Assembly: GCA_023424095.1 (NCBI GenBank)
Contig: JAFAEG010000044.1
Span: 1 to 22,132, forward strand
Length of the DNA stretch: 22,132 bases
Origin: Pseudomonadota bacterium
GTDB lineage: Bacteria; Pseudomonadota; Alphaproteobacteria; Sphingomonadales; Sphingomonadaceae
Direction: 5' to 3'
The position numbers were made by a program, and so were the translations under genes. This document shows, piece after piece, positions 1-6,676 of the stretch (the stretch's first letter is position 1; every line of letters begins with the position of its first letter). The notes under the pieces are model-generated. The model did not search any database and was not told the DNA's origin. It saw nothing but the letters and a program-made list of their open reading frames with translations.

Positions 1-57
1 CCACCACTCGCTTCGCGAGCGGTCCCCCTCCCCATCGCTTCGCGACAGGGAGGATTT
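1..57. repeat. Partial intergenic nested-hairpin repeat, cut by the window start
   Basis: Two short hairpins with TTC loops are visible: CTCGC-TTC-GCGAG at 7-19 and TCGC-TTC-GCGA at 35-45. They are joined by GGTCCCCCTCCC and followed by GGGAGGATTT. The order and the linker sequences match the right arm of the complete element at 21593-21648, while the hairpin stems differ. This is therefore a second member of the same repeat family whose left half lies outside the window. It sits just after the 3' end of phoH, so it may also end or stabilise that transcript; that is inference. Confidence 0.75.
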
Positions 58-67
58 GAGGCAAAAC

Positions 68-1069
68 TCACTGCCCCGGTCCCTCGTACGCCTCGACGAT
101 CTTGCCGACGAGCGGATGGCGGACGACGTCGCCGGCGCCGAAGCGGATCATCGAGAGTTTGGGGATGCCCTCCAGCTTCTCGACCGCGTCGTTGAGGCCG
201 GACTTGATGCCCGGCGGCAGGTCGGTCTGGTTGGGATCGCCGCAAATCACCATGCGCGAGCGCATGCCGAAACGGGTCAAAAACATCTTCATCTGCTGCG
301 GCGTGGTGTTCTGCGCCTCGTCGAGGATGATGAAGGCGTCGCTCAAAGTCCGCCCGCGCATGAAGGCGATCGGCGCGATCTCGATCTCGCCGGAAGCGAG
401 CCGCCGTTCGACCTGCTCCATCGGCAGCATGTCGTAGAGTGCGTCGTAAAGCGGGCGGAGGTACGGATCGACCTTGTCCTTCATGTCGCCGGGCAGGAAG
501 CCCAGACGCTCGCCGGCCTCGACCGCGGGGCGGGAGAGGATCAGCCGGTCGACGCTGCCGCCGATCAATTGCTGCACCGCCTGCGCGACGGCGACATAGG
601 TCTTGCCGGTGCCCGCCGGGCCGAGCGCGAAGATCATCTCGTCGCGGGCGAGGGCCTCCATATAATCGGCCTGGGTCTTCGAGCGCGGGACGATCGTCTT
701 CTTGCGCGTCCGGATCATGATCTTGGGGGCTTGCGTCACCTCCTCGTTCACGATCCCGTCCAGGGTCGGCTGGTTCGACATGGCGATGATCGCCTCGACC
801 ACGCCCTGATCGATGTCATGGCCCTCATCGAGCCGGTTGTAGAGGCCGACCAGCACCTCGCGGGCGCGGGCCGCGGCTTCCGGCTCACCTTCGATCTGCA
901 CCTTCGAACCGCGCGCGGCGATGAACACGCCCAATTTGTCCTCGATCGCGACGAGGTTGCGGTCGAATTCGCCGAACAACGGCCCGAGCAGATGCGATTG
1001 CTCGAACTCGATCTCGACGCGGGCGCGGGGGGCGGGGGCCTGACCGCCGGGCTTCTTCGGCTGGGCCAT
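68..1069 (-). CDS. phoH: PhoH family ATPase (PhoH-like protein, YbeZ type)
   Basis: This 333-aa protein has the PhoH/YbeZ layout: a KH-like N-terminal region (about residues 15-110) followed by a P-loop ATPase domain. Walker A is GPAGTGKT at 150-157, Walker B is the FIILDEAQN stretch at 246-254, and GDPNQTDLP follows at 277-285. YbeZ-type proteins are linked to RNA metabolism and work with the endoribonuclease YbeY, whose gene usually follows; here the window ends before it could be seen. The ATG at 1069 is the first possible start, because its frame has an upstream TGA at once. It lacks a clear ribosome binding site of its own; its ATG shares one base with the TGA of a 10-codon leader ORF. 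In related genomes phoH tends to follow miaB directly, but here two small genes and about 300 bp intervene. Identity is secure; the exact cellular role is known only from family members. Confidence 0.95.
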   Translation of the reverse strand: MAQPKKPGGQAPAPRARVEIEFEQSHLLGPLFGEFDRNLVAIEDKLGVFIAARGSKVQIEGEPEAAARAREVLVGLYNRLDEGHDIDQGVVEAIIAMSNQPTLDGIVNEEVTQAPKIMIRTRKKTIVPRSKTQADYMEALARDEMIFALGPAGTGKTYVAVAQAVQQLIGGSVDRLILSRPAVEAGERLGFLPGDMKDKVDPYLRPLYDALYDMLPMEQVERRLASGEIEIAPIAFMRGRTLSDAFIILDEAQNTTPQQMKMFLTRFGMRSRMVICGDPNQTDLPPGIKSGLNDAVEKLEGIPKLSMIRFGAGDVVRHPLVGKIVEAYEGPGQ

Positions 1070-1101
1070 CAGTGGGCCCGGTTCTCAGTTTGAAGGCGCA
1101 T
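1069..1101 (-). promoter_or_regulatory. Possible 10-codon leader ORF coupled to phoH
   Basis: On the minus strand an ATG at 1101 opens MRLQTENRAH followed by TGA, and the last base of that TGA is the first base of the phoH ATG (TGATG). An AGGAG motif (1110-1106) stands 4 nt before the leader ATG, whereas phoH itself has no comparable motif at a normal distance. This suggests translation of phoH by re-initiation after the leader peptide. The ORF is very short and could be chance. Confidence 0.35.
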
Positions 1102-1367
1102 GCGGCTCCTGGTCTCGACGGTGATGACTTTCACGAACTTCACACGGAATCGCGGGGGGTATCGTGACATTCGCGGGCAGAACGTACGTGAGTCCGAAAA
1201 AGGCCCGGGGCGAGGTCATCGCACCGAGTGTGACAGGTCCATTCCCGGTAGGAAACCGGAAAATAGGGCCAAGGCTGTGCTCCGGCGAATGCCGGAGCGG
1301 TGGCGTTCCGGCTCCAACGCTCCGGCCTTCGCCGGAGCACGGAAGAGCCAAGCGATCGGATCAAGCG
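1070..1367. other. Intergenic region between phoH and the upstream lipoprotein gene
   Basis: These 298 bp carry no credible gene. The short open frames on both strands run through the palindromic repeat at 1277-1340 and resemble no family. A small hairpin, CCGGT-AGGAA-ACCGG, lies at 1245-1259. Because a repeat and a long gap separate phoH from the genes upstream, phoH probably has its own promoter here, but I could not identify a convincing -35/-10 pair. Confidence 0.5.
1277..1340. repeat. REP-like palindrome pair (TCCGGC..GCCGGA doublet)
   Basis: Arm 1 (1277-1299) and arm 2 (1318-1340) are 23 nt each and are reverse complements at 22 of 23 positions, with 18 nt between them. Each arm is itself a hairpin: TCCGGC-GAAT-GCCGGA and TCCGGC-CTTC-GCCGGA. 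The result is a palindrome made of palindromes, the layout of bacterial interspersed mosaic elements (two inverted REPs). Such elements are non-coding and are often mobilised by RAYT transposases; none is visible in this window. Confidence 0.8.
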
Positions 1368-1919
1368 CTAACCCAAGATCGAGCGCGCGACGGAGGTCAG
1401 CGCTTCCTTGCTGTTGACCGTGGCGGGGAGGCGTGTGGTCGTCAGCACCATCTGCCGGTTGTCGCTGAGCATGATGTAGAGCGTGTTGCTGCGCGCCTCC
1501 CAGAAGGCACTCTCGCCGAGGCCGGGCACGTCCTCGACCGGCTCCGCGCCATTCTTGCTGACGAGCGAGCGGGTGCCGCTGAAGATCGCCGCCATGTCCG
1601 AGCCGTTCGGGAAGCGCTCGAGGTTCAGCGAGGCGAGGCCGTCGCCGAAATCATAGACGCAGCGCGACGAGGACATGCCGTTGCCGCTGTCGGTCATCAC
1701 ATTGCGGAGGTCGGCTTCACGCAGCGGCAGGCCGATCGCCTGCGCCATCCGCTCGCCCGGGAGGACGGCGCAGGCATCGGTGAGGTTGAGGCTGGAGCCG
1801 GTCGTCGGCGCGGTCGCGCCGCCGCTGGCCGAGGCGCCGTTGGCGGAGGCGTTGCCGCCGCCTTGCTGACCCGAACAGGCCGTGAGCATCAGAACCGAAC
1901 AGAGAATCACGACACGCAT
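1368..1919 (-). CDS. Hypothetical lipoprotein, DUF3558-like
   Basis: The 183-aa product starts with a lipoprotein signal peptide ending in the lipobox LTAC (Cys at about residue 18), then a Gly/Ala/Ser-rich linker, then a soluble domain of about 130 residues. It should be anchored to a membrane on the periplasmic side. The start at 1919 is preferred over upstream in-frame starts because it places the signal peptide at the N-terminus and has a GGGGGG stretch before it. The domain begins with DACAVLP, contains a second Cys in SSRCVYDFGDG and ends in AREDS-like mixed alpha/beta sequence; this loosely resembles DUF3558-type lipoproteins, but I could not confirm membership. The gene follows the 125-aa hypothetical gene with a 49-bp gap, so both may be co-transcribed from the miaB side. 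Function unknown. Confidence 0.8.
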   Translation of the reverse strand: MRVVILCSVLMLTACSGQQGGGNASANGASASGGATAPTTGSSLNLTDACAVLPGERMAQAIGLPLREADLRNVMTDSGNGMSSSRCVYDFGDGLASLNLERFPNGSDMAAIFSGTRSLVSKNGAEPVEDVPGLGESAFWEARSNTLYIMLSDNRQMVLTTTRLPATVNSKEALTSVARSILG

Positions 1920-1968
1920 AGAATGCCCCCCATTGCTGGCGCCAGGTTGGCGCGCATCAGATGATCGC

Positions 1969-2346
1969 TTAGAAAACGGCCATCGAGCCAATTTGGACCC
2001 ACACCCAGTCGGGGTCATCCTCCTGGTCGGCCCATATTTGGATAGCCACCTCGTCTTCCGAGACCGGCACCATGATGTAGTTGTGCCTGTTGCTGTCAGA
2101 GAGGCTCAGGCAACGCTCTTTTGTCGCCAGCCTCCCGGTGAAACTGGGAGTTCCTTCGCTTGGCTGGTCCGAGAGAACGACTTTCGTTTCCCCATCGACA
2201 TAAGCGCGGATGCGGAACGCAACGCAGGTCGGAGTCGCAGTTACGAAGCTCGCTGACGTGTCTTCGGGAATCGCTTCGTCGGCGTACGGATCGGACAGGA
2301 AAAGGACCGGGTGCTCGTGCGGCAGCGTAGCCGTAAAGGTCGCCAT
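1969..2346 (-). CDS. Hypothetical 125-aa acidic protein directly after miaB
   Basis: I do not recognise this protein. It has no signal peptide and no membrane segment, so it is probably cytoplasmic. It is rich in Asp/Glu and beta-forming residues, with a distinctive C-terminal part containing EVAIQIWADQEDDPDW and ending in GSMAVF. The start is set at the ATG at 2346, 2 nt after the miaB stop; the longer in-frame extension upstream runs through the miaB coding region in another frame and looks like a shadow. The tight spacing implies co-transcription with miaB. Its base composition is visibly less GC-rich than miaB, suggesting that it is an accessory insertion into the miaB-phoH order. The size and acidity would fit a small immunity-type protein, but there is no toxin gene beside it, so no function is assigned. 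Confidence 0.75.
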   Translation of the reverse strand: MATFTATLPHEHPVLFLSDPYADEAIPEDTSASFVTATPTCVAFRIRAYVDGETKVVLSDQPSEGTPSFTGRLATKERCLSLSDSNRHNYIMVPVSEDEVAIQIWADQEDDPDWVWVQIGSMAVF

Positions 2347-2348
2347 GA

Positions 2349-3668
2349 TCAGGCGGCTTCCCGGACCAGTTCCGCGCCGCCAACGCTGTTCGGGCCGGCG
2401 GAGAGGATTTCGACCTCGACCATATCGCCGATTGCGGCCTCGGTTTCGAGATGCACCGATTGCAGCCAGGGCGATTTGCCGATCTTCTGGCCGGGGCGCT
2501 TGCCCTGGCGTTCGAGCAGGACGTTTGTGCGGCGACCCACGGTGGTCTCGTTGAAAGCGTGCTGGCACCGGGTGATCAGAGCCTGCAGGCGCTGCAGGCG
2601 TTCGTCGGCGACTTCGGCCGGGACCTGATCGGCCATGGTCGCGGCCGGCGTGCCGGGGCGGGGGCTGTATTTGAAGCTGAAGGCGTGGCTGTAGCGGGTG
2701 GCTTCCACGATCCTGAGCGTCGCCTGGAAATCCTCCTCCGTCTCGCCGGGGAAGCCGACAATGAAATCGCCCGAAATGGCGATGTCGGGACGGGCCGTGC
2801 GGAAGCGGTCGATGATCCGCAAATAGCTTTCCGACGTGTGGCTGCGATTCATCGCCTTCAGGATGCGGTCGCTGCCCGACTGCACGGGGAGGTGCAGATA
2901 GGGCATGAGCTTCTCGACCTCGCCATGCGCGCGGATCAGGCCTTCGCGCATGTCGTTGGGGTGGCTGGTCGTGTAGCGGATGCGTTGCAGGCCGGACAAT
3001 TTGTCCAGCGCGATGATGAGGTCGTGCAGGCCGCGGCCTTCATCTTCCCAGGCATTCACATTCTGCCCGAGCAGAGTGATTTCCTTCGCCCCGCCGTCGA
3101 TCAGCGCGCGTGCCTCGTCCAGCACAGCATCCCACGGCCGCGAGACCTCCGCGCCGCGCGTGTAGGGGACGACGCAATAGGTGCAGAATTTGTCGCAGCC
3201 TTCCTGAACGGTGAGGAAGGCGCTGGGAGCCTGCCGCCGACGCTTCGGGAGCGCGCCGAACTTGGGATCGACCGGCATGTCGGTATCGACGGCGGTGGCG
3301 CCGGTGGCGGCCTTGGCGACCAGTTCGGGCAGGCGGTGATAGGCTTGCGGGCCGACGACGACGCCGACGGACGGCGCGCGCTTGGCGATTTCCGCGCCTT
3401 CGGCCTGCGCGACACAACCGGCGACGGCGATCATCGGCTTTGACCCGTCTTCGCGTTTGATCAGCCGACCGATGTCGGAATAGACCTTCTCGGCGGCCTT
3501 CTCGCGGATGTGGCAGGTGTTGAGCACGACCAGGTCGGCGGCGGCGCTGTCGTCGGTCGCCGACAGCCCCTCGGCCTCCAGCAGCTCGCCCATGCGCGCG
3601 CCGTCATAGACGTTCATCTGGCATCCGAACGACTTGACGTGGAAGGTCTTGGGCTTTGGGCTGCTCAT
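2349..3668 (-). CDS. miaB: tRNA-2-methylthio-N6-dimethylallyladenosine synthase MiaB
   Basis: The 439-aa enzyme is a radical-SAM methylthiotransferase that turns i6A-37 of tRNAs into ms2i6A, using two [4Fe-4S] clusters. The N-terminal UPF0004 domain has its three cluster Cys at about 16 (SFGCQMN), 52 (NTCHIRE) and 85 (AGCVAQ). The radical-SAM cluster motif CDKFCTYC has Cys at 158, 162 and 165 (CX3CX2C). GDFIVGFPGETEEDF marks the central barrel, and a TRAM domain fills the last 70 or so residues. The start at 3668 (MSSPKPK) overlaps the plsC stop by 4 nt (ATGA), which shows translational coupling; an upstream in-frame extension would run backwards through plsC and is rejected. The length is typical for MiaB. 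Confidence 0.97.
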   Translation of the reverse strand: MSSPKPKTFHVKSFGCQMNVYDGARMGELLEAEGLSATDDSAAADLVVLNTCHIREKAAEKVYSDIGRLIKREDGSKPMIAVAGCVAQAEGAEIAKRAPSVGVVVGPQAYHRLPELVAKAATGATAVDTDMPVDPKFGALPKRRRQAPSAFLTVQEGCDKFCTYCVVPYTRGAEVSRPWDAVLDEARALIDGGAKEITLLGQNVNAWEDEGRGLHDLIIALDKLSGLQRIRYTTSHPNDMREGLIRAHGEVEKLMPYLHLPVQSGSDRILKAMNRSHTSESYLRIIDRFRTARPDIAISGDFIVGFPGETEEDFQATLRIVEATRYSHAFSFKYSPRPGTPAATMADQVPAEVADERLQRLQALITRCQHAFNETTVGRRTNVLLERQGKRPGQKIGKSPWLQSVHLETEAAIGDMVEVEILSAGPNSVGGAELVREAA

Positions 3669-4444
3669 TCCGCAGCAGATAGGGTGGGTTCGGCCGAAGT
3701 GGAACCGCTGAGCTCGCCATAGGCCGGGTCGCCCAGTGCATCGACGATCTGCTGGCGGGCGTCGATGGCGATGCGCTTGCGGTCGGTCGTCGCCGGGTCG
3801 ATCGGCGGCAGGAAGACGACGCGGGTGGGCACCGTGCCCGGATTGGAGAAGATCCGTTTCACCACCGTGCTGCCGCTCTCGTCGCCCCAAGCGACCACGT
3901 CATGCTTGTCGCCATAATCGATCGCGATCGGCTGCACGACGAGGCCGGGGATCGGCGGATACAAAGCAGAGAAAAGGCTGGCGCGGAAAGGCAGGACTTC
4001 CTTGCCGCCCTTGGTGGTCGCCTCCGGGAAGAAGCAGATCGCCCGGCCGGTCTCCAGCACGTTGCGGATCGTGCCGACCTGATCGCCGATGCCGCGCCGG
4101 TCGGAGCGCTGCACCCAGACGCTGTCGTTCAGGCTGGCCAGCCAGTGGACGAATTTGGAGGCTTTCAATTCCTCCTTCGCGACCATCGCGGCGCCGGTCG
4201 TGCCGCTGATCACCATGATGTCGAGCCAGGTGCAATGATTGGCGATGAAGAGCGTATTCTCGCGCCGGTAGCTGCCCTCGACCTGCAGGCGCAGGCCGCT
4301 GTTATAGCCGACATACCAGAGGAACCGGCGCGGCCAGGGCGATTTCGCACCGACCAGCTTCCACAGATAGTGGAGCGGCACGCAGACCAGGATGGCGATG
4401 CCGAGCCCGGCGAAACGGCGCCAGCGGCGCAGTCTCGCCATCAT
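3665..4444 (-). CDS. plsC: 1-acyl-sn-glycerol-3-phosphate acyltransferase (PlsC family)
   Basis: The 259-aa protein transfers an acyl chain to lysophosphatidic acid to make phosphatidic acid at the inner membrane. A hydrophobic N-terminal segment (about residues 12-30) provides membrane attachment. The catalytic HX4D motif is NHCTWLD (His70, Asp75), and the substrate-binding motif reads FPEATT at 139-144 where most relatives have FPEGT. The change of Gly to Ala is a mild deviation and does not argue against activity. The gene lies 26 nt after fur and overlaps miaB by 4 nt, a linkage familiar in alphaproteobacteria. Two adjacent ATG codons (4444 and 4441) could both serve as start; the difference is one residue. 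Confidence 0.93.
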   Translation of the reverse strand: MMARLRRWRRFAGLGIAILVCVPLHYLWKLVGAKSPWPRRFLWYVGYNSGLRLQVEGSYRRENTLFIANHCTWLDIMVISGTTGAAMVAKEELKASKFVHWLASLNDSVWVQRSDRRGIGDQVGTIRNVLETGRAICFFPEATTKGGKEVLPFRASLFSALYPPIPGLVVQPIAIDYGDKHDVVAWGDESGSTVVKRIFSNPGTVPTRVVFLPPIDPATTDRKRIAIDARQQIVDALGDPAYGELSGSTSAEPTLSAAE

Positions 4445-4470
4445 GGGGCCTGTTCCCCGCCGCGGCTCAT

Positions 4471-4893
4471 TCAGTCCTTGCGCCCCAACGACACGCCGTA
4501 GAGCTCCATGCGGTGATCGACGAGGCGGTAGCCCAGCTTCTCGGCGATCCGGCGCTGCAGCGCCTCCAACTCCTCGTCAACGAACTCGATGACGTTGCCG
4601 GTCTCGACGTCGATCAGATGGTCGTGATGGGTCTCCGCCGCCGCCTCATAGCGGGCGCGGCCGTCGCCGAAATCGTGCCGCTCCAGGATGCCGGCTTCCT
4701 CGAACAGGCGCACGGTGCGGTAGACGGTGGCGATGGATATGCCGGGGTCGATCGCGGACGAGCGCTGGTGCAGCGCCTCCACGTCGGGATGGTCCTCGGC
4801 CTCGGACAGGACGCGCGCGATCACCCGGCGCTGCTCGGTGATGCGCAACCCCTTTTCGGCGCACAGGGCTTCGATGTCGATCTTGCGGGTCAT
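4471..4893 (-). CDS. fur: Fur family transcriptional regulator
   Basis: The 140-aa protein is a ferric uptake regulator: a winged-helix DNA-binding domain (about 1-85, with GISIATVYRTVRLFEEAGI) followed by a dimerisation and metal-binding domain containing HHDH at 89-92 and VIEFVDEELE. The usual CxxC that binds structural zinc after the HHDH motif is replaced by IDVETG, a state common in alphaproteobacterial Fur/Mur proteins. It may therefore sense iron or manganese. It is separated from mucR by a strong hairpin, so it probably has its own promoter; a TATAGT sequence lies 24 nt before the start. It is followed closely by plsC. Confidence 0.94.
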   Translation of the reverse strand: MTRKIDIEALCAEKGLRITEQRRVIARVLSEAEDHPDVEALHQRSSAIDPGISIATVYRTVRLFEEAGILERHDFGDGRARYEAAAETHHDHLIDVETGNVIEFVDEELEALQRRIAEKLGYRLVDHRMELYGVSLGRKD

Positions 4894-4916
4894 GATGTCC
4901 GGCCTGCCTAGCCCAA

Positions 4917-4922
4917 ACTATA
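4917..4922 (-). promoter_or_regulatory. Possible -10 element for fur
   Basis: TATAGT reads on the minus strand, ending 23 nt before the fur ATG. No good -35 hexamer is present 16-18 nt upstream. It is a plausible but weak promoter call, supported mainly by the mucR terminator-like hairpin just upstream, which would require fur to have its own start of transcription. No obvious Fur-box dyad was found around it. Confidence 0.3.
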
Positions 4923-4958
4923 TGCGGGTGGAAGCCGCCGCGCCCGGCCTGAAACGCA

Positions 4959-4997
4959 ATCGGCCCGCCGCTCGCGCCGGGCGAGCAGCGGGCCGAT
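4959..4997 (-). terminator. Strong hairpin after mucR, probable terminator
   Basis: ATCGGCCCGC and GCTCGC (4959-4975, one intervening C) pair with GCGAGC and GCGGGCCGAT (4981-4997, one intervening A): a 16-bp stem with a single mismatch and a 5-nt loop. On the minus strand it comes 16 nt after the mucR stop codon. The following run is ATTGCGTTTC, so the U-tract is poor; it may terminate weakly or need Rho. Confidence 0.6.
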
Positions 4998-5013
4998 CAG
5001 GCAGGGCCGAAAG

Positions 5014-5451
5014 TCAGGCGCGCTTGGCGGCGGGCTTGCCGGTCCGGCGGCGCTTGGTGCCGAGGCCGATCTTCTTGGCCAGGGCGCGGCGCTGTTCGGC
5101 ATAATTGGGAGCGACCATCGGATAGTCGGCGTTCAGGCCCCACTTCTGACGATATTGATCCGGGGTCATGCCGTAATGGGTCATCAGATGCCGCTTCAGC
5201 ATCTTCAACTTCTTACCGTCTTCCAGGCAGACGATGTAATCGGGCTTGATCGACGACCGGACCGACACGGCCGGTTCGGGCCGCGCGGCCGGCGCTTCTT
5301 CGCGCGTGCCAAGGCCGGAAAGCGCGTTGTGGACGTTGGCAATCAACGTCGGGAGGTCGTTGACGGCGACGCTATTATTGCTGACGTGCGCCGAGACGAT
5401 ATCGGCGGTCAGGGTGATCAGCGTTTCAGGGAAGCTATCCTGGTTTTCCAT
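5014..5451 (-). CDS. mucR: MucR/Ros family transcriptional regulator
   Basis: The 145-aa protein belongs to the Ros/MucR zinc-finger regulators typical of alphaproteobacteria, which act as nucleoid-associated repressors of exopolysaccharide, motility and virulence genes at AT-rich sites. The finger reads CLEDGKKLKMLKRHLMTH, with probable ligands Cys75, Asp78, His88 and His92. The family motif HYGMTPDQYRQKWGL follows directly. The N-terminal part (1-45) has the hydrophobic pattern used for oligomerisation, and the C-terminus is strongly basic (KRRRTGKPAAKRA). It lies between rimI (107 bp upstream) and fur, with a hairpin after it and a possible promoter before it, so it is probably a separate transcription unit. 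Confidence 0.95.
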   Translation of the reverse strand: MENQDSFPETLITLTADIVSAHVSNNSVAVNDLPTLIANVHNALSGLGTREEAPAARPEPAVSVRSSIKPDYIVCLEDGKKLKMLKRHLMTHYGMTPDQYRQKWGLNADYPMVAPNYAEQRRALAKKIGLGTKRRRTGKPAAKRA

Positions 5452-5511
5452 CGAACTTGACCTTCTCTTGGTAATCGCGACGCCGATACAGACCGCGTCG
5501 AACCGACCGTC

Positions 5512-5540
5512 CGATTAGGTCCGTTCTGGCGGAAAGACAA
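5512..5540 (-). promoter_or_regulatory. Possible mucR promoter
   Basis: On the minus strand TTGTCT (5540-5535) and TAATCG (5517-5512) are separated by exactly 17 bp and lie upstream of mucR in the only sizeable gap of this run. The hexamers match the housekeeping consensus only in part, so the call is tentative. Confidence 0.35.
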
Positions 5541-5558
5541 GTACGGTGGCTCACTTTA

Positions 5559-6041
5559 TTAAGTGGCGGAATCGAGATCGGATGGACGTGACAGGGAAAG
5601 CGCGTCGTATAGCTGGCCGTCGGCGCCGCTATAATAGCGTGGCCGGCGACCGACCAAAGTAAAACCTGAACTATTATAGAGATTTAAGGCAGTATTACCT
5701 TCCCGCACTTCAAGGTGTAGACGATTGGCGCCGCGCGCCGCTGCATCCGCCTCGAAATGGCGCATCAGGGTGCGGCCGATACCATGGCCCTGCGCGGCGT
5801 GGCTCACAGCGAGCAGCAGCAGTTCCGCTTCATCGAGAACGATCCGCGAGAGCGAGAAGCCAAGCAATTCCCCGTCCGCATCTCGCGCCAACGTGAGCCA
5901 GACGCCCGGCATCGGCAGCAGGCCGGCACATTGGGCGTAGGTCCAGGCCTCGCCGAAGCGGGGGTCGAAGGCGTCCTGCATCACCGCGACAACGGCGGGC
6001 AGGTCGGTGGCGTCCCCCGCGACGACGATGGAGCCGGTCAC
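5559..6041 (-). CDS. rimI: Ribosomal-protein-alanine N-acetyltransferase (RimI-like GNAT)
   Basis: The 160-aa protein is a GNAT acetyltransferase. The acetyl-CoA-binding motif A is AAQGHGIGRTLM (QGHGIG at 84-89), and the C-terminal signature EVREGNTALNLYNSSGF (111-127) is the pattern of RimI, which acetylates the N-terminal Ala of ribosomal protein S18. Linkage supports this: it overlaps tsaB by 4 nt (ATGA), and tsaB-rimI is a very common bacterial pair. Other RimI-like GNATs can have different substrates, so the specific target is inferred. The AT-rich sequence near its 3' end, before the mucR promoter region, is unusual for this part of the genome. Confidence 0.9.
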   Translation of the reverse strand: MTGSIVVAGDATDLPAVVAVMQDAFDPRFGEAWTYAQCAGLLPMPGVWLTLARDADGELLGFSLSRIVLDEAELLLLAVSHAAQGHGIGRTLMRHFEADAAARGANRLHLEVREGNTALNLYNSSGFTLVGRRPRYYSGADGQLYDALSLSRPSDLDSAT

Positions 6042-6667
6042 GCCGGCACCATCGGCTTGGCGTCGGGCGCGCGGCCGTAAAGGGGGCGGGGCGGCAAGCT
6101 GCGCAGGGCGGCGGGAAGCCGCAGGACAGCAGCGGTCCTGGGCAGTGAGTCGCGCGCCTCACCCCAGCCGCGAGCCGCGACCAGCGTCGGCGCGCCCGAG
6201 CCGATCACCAGGCTGTTCTCACTCGCGCGCGCGGCCTCTGCTGGGCTGAGCGATTGCAGCACATCGGTAGGCGCGAGCGGATCACCGGCGAAGTTTTGCA
6301 CGAAAAGCTGGCCATGTCCCCCCTCAAGCGCGGCGGTGACCGGGGCGCCGCCCGATTCCGCCATCGCCGCCAGCAGGGCGCAGGCGCTGTAGCCGGCGAG
6401 CGGGACGTTCCAGCCGATCGCCAGGCCGTGCGCGGCGGCGAGCCCGACGCGCAGCCCGGTGAAGCTGCCGGGGCCGCAATCGACCAGGATCGCGTCGGGC
6501 CGGCGGTCGCCCAGCATCGCGGCGATGATCGGCATCAGCCGCTCGGCATGGCCGCGCTGGATGATCTCATGATGCTCGGCCAGGACCGTGCCGTCCGCGC
6601 CGAGCAGGGCCGCGGAACAGGCCGCGGAGACGGTGTCGATGACGAGAGTGGAGGAAGGCGCCGCCAT
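6038..6667 (-). CDS. tsaB: tRNA threonylcarbamoyladenosine biosynthesis protein TsaB
   Basis: The 209-aa protein is the TsaB partner of the TsaD-TsaE complex, which makes the universal t6A modification at position 37 of ANN-decoding tRNAs. The ASKHA fold starts with LVIDTVSAACSAAL (8-21), and the family signature GPGSFTGLRVGLA is at 65-77. A good AGGAGG site (6678-6673) precedes the ATG and overlaps the stop of the upstream Nfu gene. The 3' end overlaps rimI by 4 nt. Its C-terminal half is Ala/Arg-rich, as usual for TsaB in high-GC genomes. Identity is firm from motif, length and neighbourhood. Confidence 0.95.
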   Translation of the reverse strand: MAAPSSTLVIDTVSAACSAALLGADGTVLAEHHEIIQRGHAERLMPIIAAMLGDRRPDAILVDCGPGSFTGLRVGLAAAHGLAIGWNVPLAGYSACALLAAMAESGGAPVTAALEGGHGQLFVQNFAGDPLAPTDVLQSLSPAEAARASENSLVIGSGAPTLVAARGWGEARDSLPRTAAVLRLPAALRSLPPRPLYGRAPDAKPMVPA

Positions 6668-6676
6668 AAGAGCCTC

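Noticed and set aside
56..1093. Long plus-strand open frame opposite phoH
   Set aside because: It is the antisense of a well-supported P-loop ATPase; its product is Asp/Arg/His/Leu-rich with no domain, as expected from GC-rich antisense frames.
1085..1351. Small open frames across the phoH upstream region
   Set aside because: They run through the REP doublet and translate repeat sequence; no ribosome binding site fits.
4471..4893. Fur judged defective because the CxxC pair is missing
   Set aside because: Loss of these structural-zinc cysteines is usual in alphaproteobacterial Fur/Mur; the DNA-binding helix and HHDH site are intact.
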